The translations under genes were made by a program, and so were the position numbers. Positions 41,512-41,836 of a stretch of 41,836 bases of DNA are shown here, piece by piece. The first letter of the stretch is position 1. Each line of letters begins with the position of its first letter. The DNA is from Nonomuraea solani. GTDB taxonomy: Bacteria; Actinomycetota; Actinomycetes; Streptosporangiales; Streptosporangiaceae. The DNA lies in NCBI RefSeq assembly GCF_900108335.1, contig NZ_FNVT01000028.1, positions 76,719 to 118,554 on the forward strand, read 5' to 3'. The notes beneath the pieces were generated by a model. The model was given only the letters and a program-made list of their open reading frames with translations. It was not told where the DNA came from and did no database searches.

Positions 41512-41836
41512 TGCGCAGCATCGGCCATTTCAGGACGAACGTCATCACGAGCGCGGCCACGGTGATCGCCGCGGCGACGGGGCTGAGCGTGCCCAGATCG
41601 GGGAGCGGGAGGTTGAAGGGGCCCCACGTCCAGGTGAAGGTGCGCCCGAACAGGGTGTGCTCGGCGAAGTAGAGCGCCAGGTTGGCGATGACGCCCACCA
41701 CCGAGGCGGTGATGCCGGTCAGCGCCGCGCTGATGGCCGCGTTGTGCCGCAGCTTTTCGACGTACGGGGCGCCGAGAAAGATGAACAGGAAGCACGGCAC
41801 GAACGTCACCCACGTGGTCAGCAACGCTCCCAGCAG
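41462..41836 (-). CDS. chrA: chromate transporter ChrA, C-terminal part (gene runs off the window)
   Basis: The frame is open to the window edge and ends at TAG 41462-41464. The 124 visible residues have LLGALLTTWVTFVPCFLFIFLGAPYVEKLRHNAAISAALTGITASVVGVIANLALYFAEHTLF, the hallmark end of the second CHR domain, and three to four membrane spans. ChrA exports chromate, giving resistance. It converges on the ChrB_N-MFS pair. The start codon lies outside the window. Confidence 0.9.
   Translation of the reverse strand: MLGALLTTWVTFVPCFLFIFLGAPYVEKLRHNAAISAALTGITASVVGVIANLALYFAEHTLFGRTFTWTWGPFNLPLPDLGTLSPVAAAITVAALVMTFVLKWPMLRIIGICALLGIGTILLP

Overview
This is a GC-rich actinomycete chromosome segment. 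The codon usage, dense ATGA/GTGA start-stop overlaps, twin-arginine and lipoprotein signals, a type VII (WXG100-type) toxin locus and leaderless promoters suggest a Streptosporangiaceae-like organism such as Nonomuraea. That placement is inferred from style, not from a marker gene. No tRNA, rRNA, CRISPR array or intact insertion sequence was seen.

Layout. (1) 1-7125, plus strand: the end of a DrrA-like ABC ATPase, a DrrB-like permease, a cytochrome P450, a large secreted GH89 alpha-N-acetylglucosaminidase, a strong terminator and a secreted pectate-lyase-fold protein. (2) 7116-25231: an organosulfur island. A seven-gene minus-strand operon carries two peptide-type binding lipoproteins, two permeases, a fused double ATPase, an SfnB/DszC-like flavoprotein and a DszA/NtaA-like monooxygenase. 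It diverges at about 16.2 kb from a seven-gene plus-strand operon with an SfnB-like flavoprotein, SsuD, a third acyl-CoA-dehydrogenase-fold flavoprotein and TauC-TauA-TauB-TauD. A convergent FAD/NAD(P)-binding protein gene ends the island. It is preceded by a 24-residue leader peptide ending in Cys-Arg, and a leader segment can pair with the gene's start codon, which looks like a cysteine-responsive attenuator. (3) 25464-29286: a decaying carbohydrate locus. It has a perfect palindromic operator between -35 and -10, a permease whose start is out of frame, an intact second permease, a Tat-exported beta-helix protein, a short stub resembling the start of a GH29 fucosidase, and a LacI-family regulator broken by frameshifts and deletions. 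(4) 29291-36141: a small secreted protein, then a minus-strand type VII polymorphic-toxin operon (YbaB-like protein, WXG100/EspC-like protein, 1300-residue toxin with an internal zeta-type kinase domain, a 360-residue unknown protein that may be the immunity partner, and a DUF1877 protein). (5) 36230-39212: a DinB/maleylpyruvate-isomerase-like protein and an NADP-dependent beta-hydroxyacid-dehydrogenase/imine-reductase-like protein, divergent from a GlxA-type AraC regulator, then a small Cys-containing secreted protein. (6) 39275-41836: a Tat-signal pseudogene with three one-base shifts, a leaderless ChrB_N-MFS pair, and the 3' end of a convergent chrA chromate transporter.

The most interesting content is the organosulfur island with its Cys-leader attenuator, which ties an otherwise anonymous flavoprotein to sulfur limitation. 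Second is the type VII zeta-domain toxin with an unexplained C-terminal extension. Third is the decayed sugar locus, whose operator survives although its likely regulator is broken.
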